Assembly: GCA_017443685.1 (NCBI GenBank)
Contig: JAFSYD010000075.1
Coordinates: 1-5,317 of the forward strand
Direction of reading: 5' to 3'
Length of the DNA stretch: 5,317 nt
Source: Lachnospiraceae bacterium
Lineage (GTDB): Bacteria > Bacillota > Clostridia > Lachnospirales > Lachnospiraceae
Shown: one piece after another, positions 4,955 through 5,317 of the stretch
Layout: the number at the start of each line of letters is the position of its first letter
Position numbering within the stretch: the stretch's first letter is position 1
The notes under the pieces: generated by a model
Databases searched by the model: none
Seen by the model: only the letters and a program-made list of their open reading frames with translations
What the model was told of the DNA's origin: nothing
Translations under genes and position numbers: made by a program

Positions 4955-5317
4955 TGGATATAAAAGAGATTTCAATCGATAACGTGGAAGATTTTCTTCC
5001 GCTTTTGGGAGAGGATCTGGCGGAGGATGTCAAGCGGGTGTATTACAACGGTCTCGGCGTTATGGACGGGGAAGGCCGGCCGGCGGGCGCGTTCGTATAT
5101 GAGCTTTTGAATTCGGAAAGCGAGGAGGACACGAAGGGCAGGATCCGCCTGGTGAAGTCCGATAACCGGGAGATCTCGGAGAGCCTGGAAAGCTACTACC
5201 GCCAATCGTCCGTGCCGGAGGATGAGATCGTCGAAAGCTTTTTTGAGACGGATAAGGAGGAGGAAGCCGCATTCCTTGAGCAGGCCGGATTTTCCAGGGA
5301 AAAAAGAGAAAGCACCA
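4954..5317 (+). CDS. Partial protein, possibly GNAT-acetyltransferase-like
   Basis: An open frame starts at ATG 4954, which shares its A with the TGA of the preceding gene, and runs off the window end after 121 codons. A GTG at 4951 is an alternative start. GGAG at 4939-4942 serves as RBS (11 nt to the ATG, 8 nt to the GTG). The product is acidic and soluble with no membrane segment. RVYYNGLGVMDGEGRPAGAF (28-47) reads like two beta strands joined by a turn, and EEEAAFLEQAGFSREKRES (102-120) resembles the helix followed by a G-F-containing strand near the end of GNAT domains. No acetyl-CoA loop (Q/RxxGxG/A) can be seen in the visible part, so catalytic activity is doubtful. The one-base overlap implies co-expression with the membrane protein. 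The reading frame is well supported; the family is a guess. Confidence 0.75.
   Translation, partial: MDIKEISIDNVEDFLPLLGEDLAEDVKRVYYNGLGVMDGEGRPAGAFVYELLNSESEEDTKGRIRLVKSDNREISESLESYYRQSSVPEDEIVESFFETDKEEEAAFLEQAGFSREKREST

Overview
The window looks like chromosomal DNA of a fairly GC-rich Clostridia member, most likely a Lachnospiraceae-type gut Firmicute. The reasons are strong purine-rich ribosome-binding sites, GTG as well as ATG starts, and the style of the proteins: a LytS/YpdA-type sensor kinase with a multi-helix membrane domain, an RsbW-type ATPase, and a 7TM protein with what looks like a decayed GGDEF domain. The taxonomic call is inference from protein style. No phage, transposase, CRISPR, tRNA or rRNA feature was seen.

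Region by region: bases 1-241 are non-coding and densely folded. Two roughly 92-nt units (A and B) each carry a conserved CGGTCGG, a bulged triloop hairpin with an ACGTCC/GGACGT core, and an abutting second hairpin. The stem sequences differ between units but stay paired. A nested imperfect palindrome (181-241) follows. Bases 242-321 are a short leader ending in a good RBS. Bases 322-3804 hold four same-strand genes: a pseudo-receiver/charged-helix/receiver protein (322-1419), an RsbW-like ATP-binding protein (1458-1886), a regulator with an N-terminal XRE helix-turn-helix and a C-terminal receiver (1906-2508), and a LytS-type membrane histidine kinase (GTG start at 2512, 3 nt after the regulator). 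A 106-nt gap (3805-3910) has promoter-like and direct-repeat sequences but no clear terminator. A multi-pass membrane protein with a degenerate GGDEF-like tail follows (3911-4954), overlapped by one base by a gene cut off at the window end (4954 onward, possible GNAT-like fold).

How the parts may work together (inference): the membrane kinase is the natural phosphodonor for the XRE-receiver regulator next to it. Its receiver resembles those normally attached to LytTR domains, so the DNA-binding module appears to have been swapped. The double-receiver protein has no output domain and may act as a phospho-controlled scaffold or switch for the RsbW-like protein beside it. The cassette would then join a two-component circuit to a partner-switching module. 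No sigma factor, STAS protein or PP2C phosphatase lies in the window, so the RsbW-like protein's target is unknown.

The observations most worth a second look are the covarying hairpin repeats at the left end, the unusual architecture of the two receiver proteins, and the four-gene cassette as a unit.
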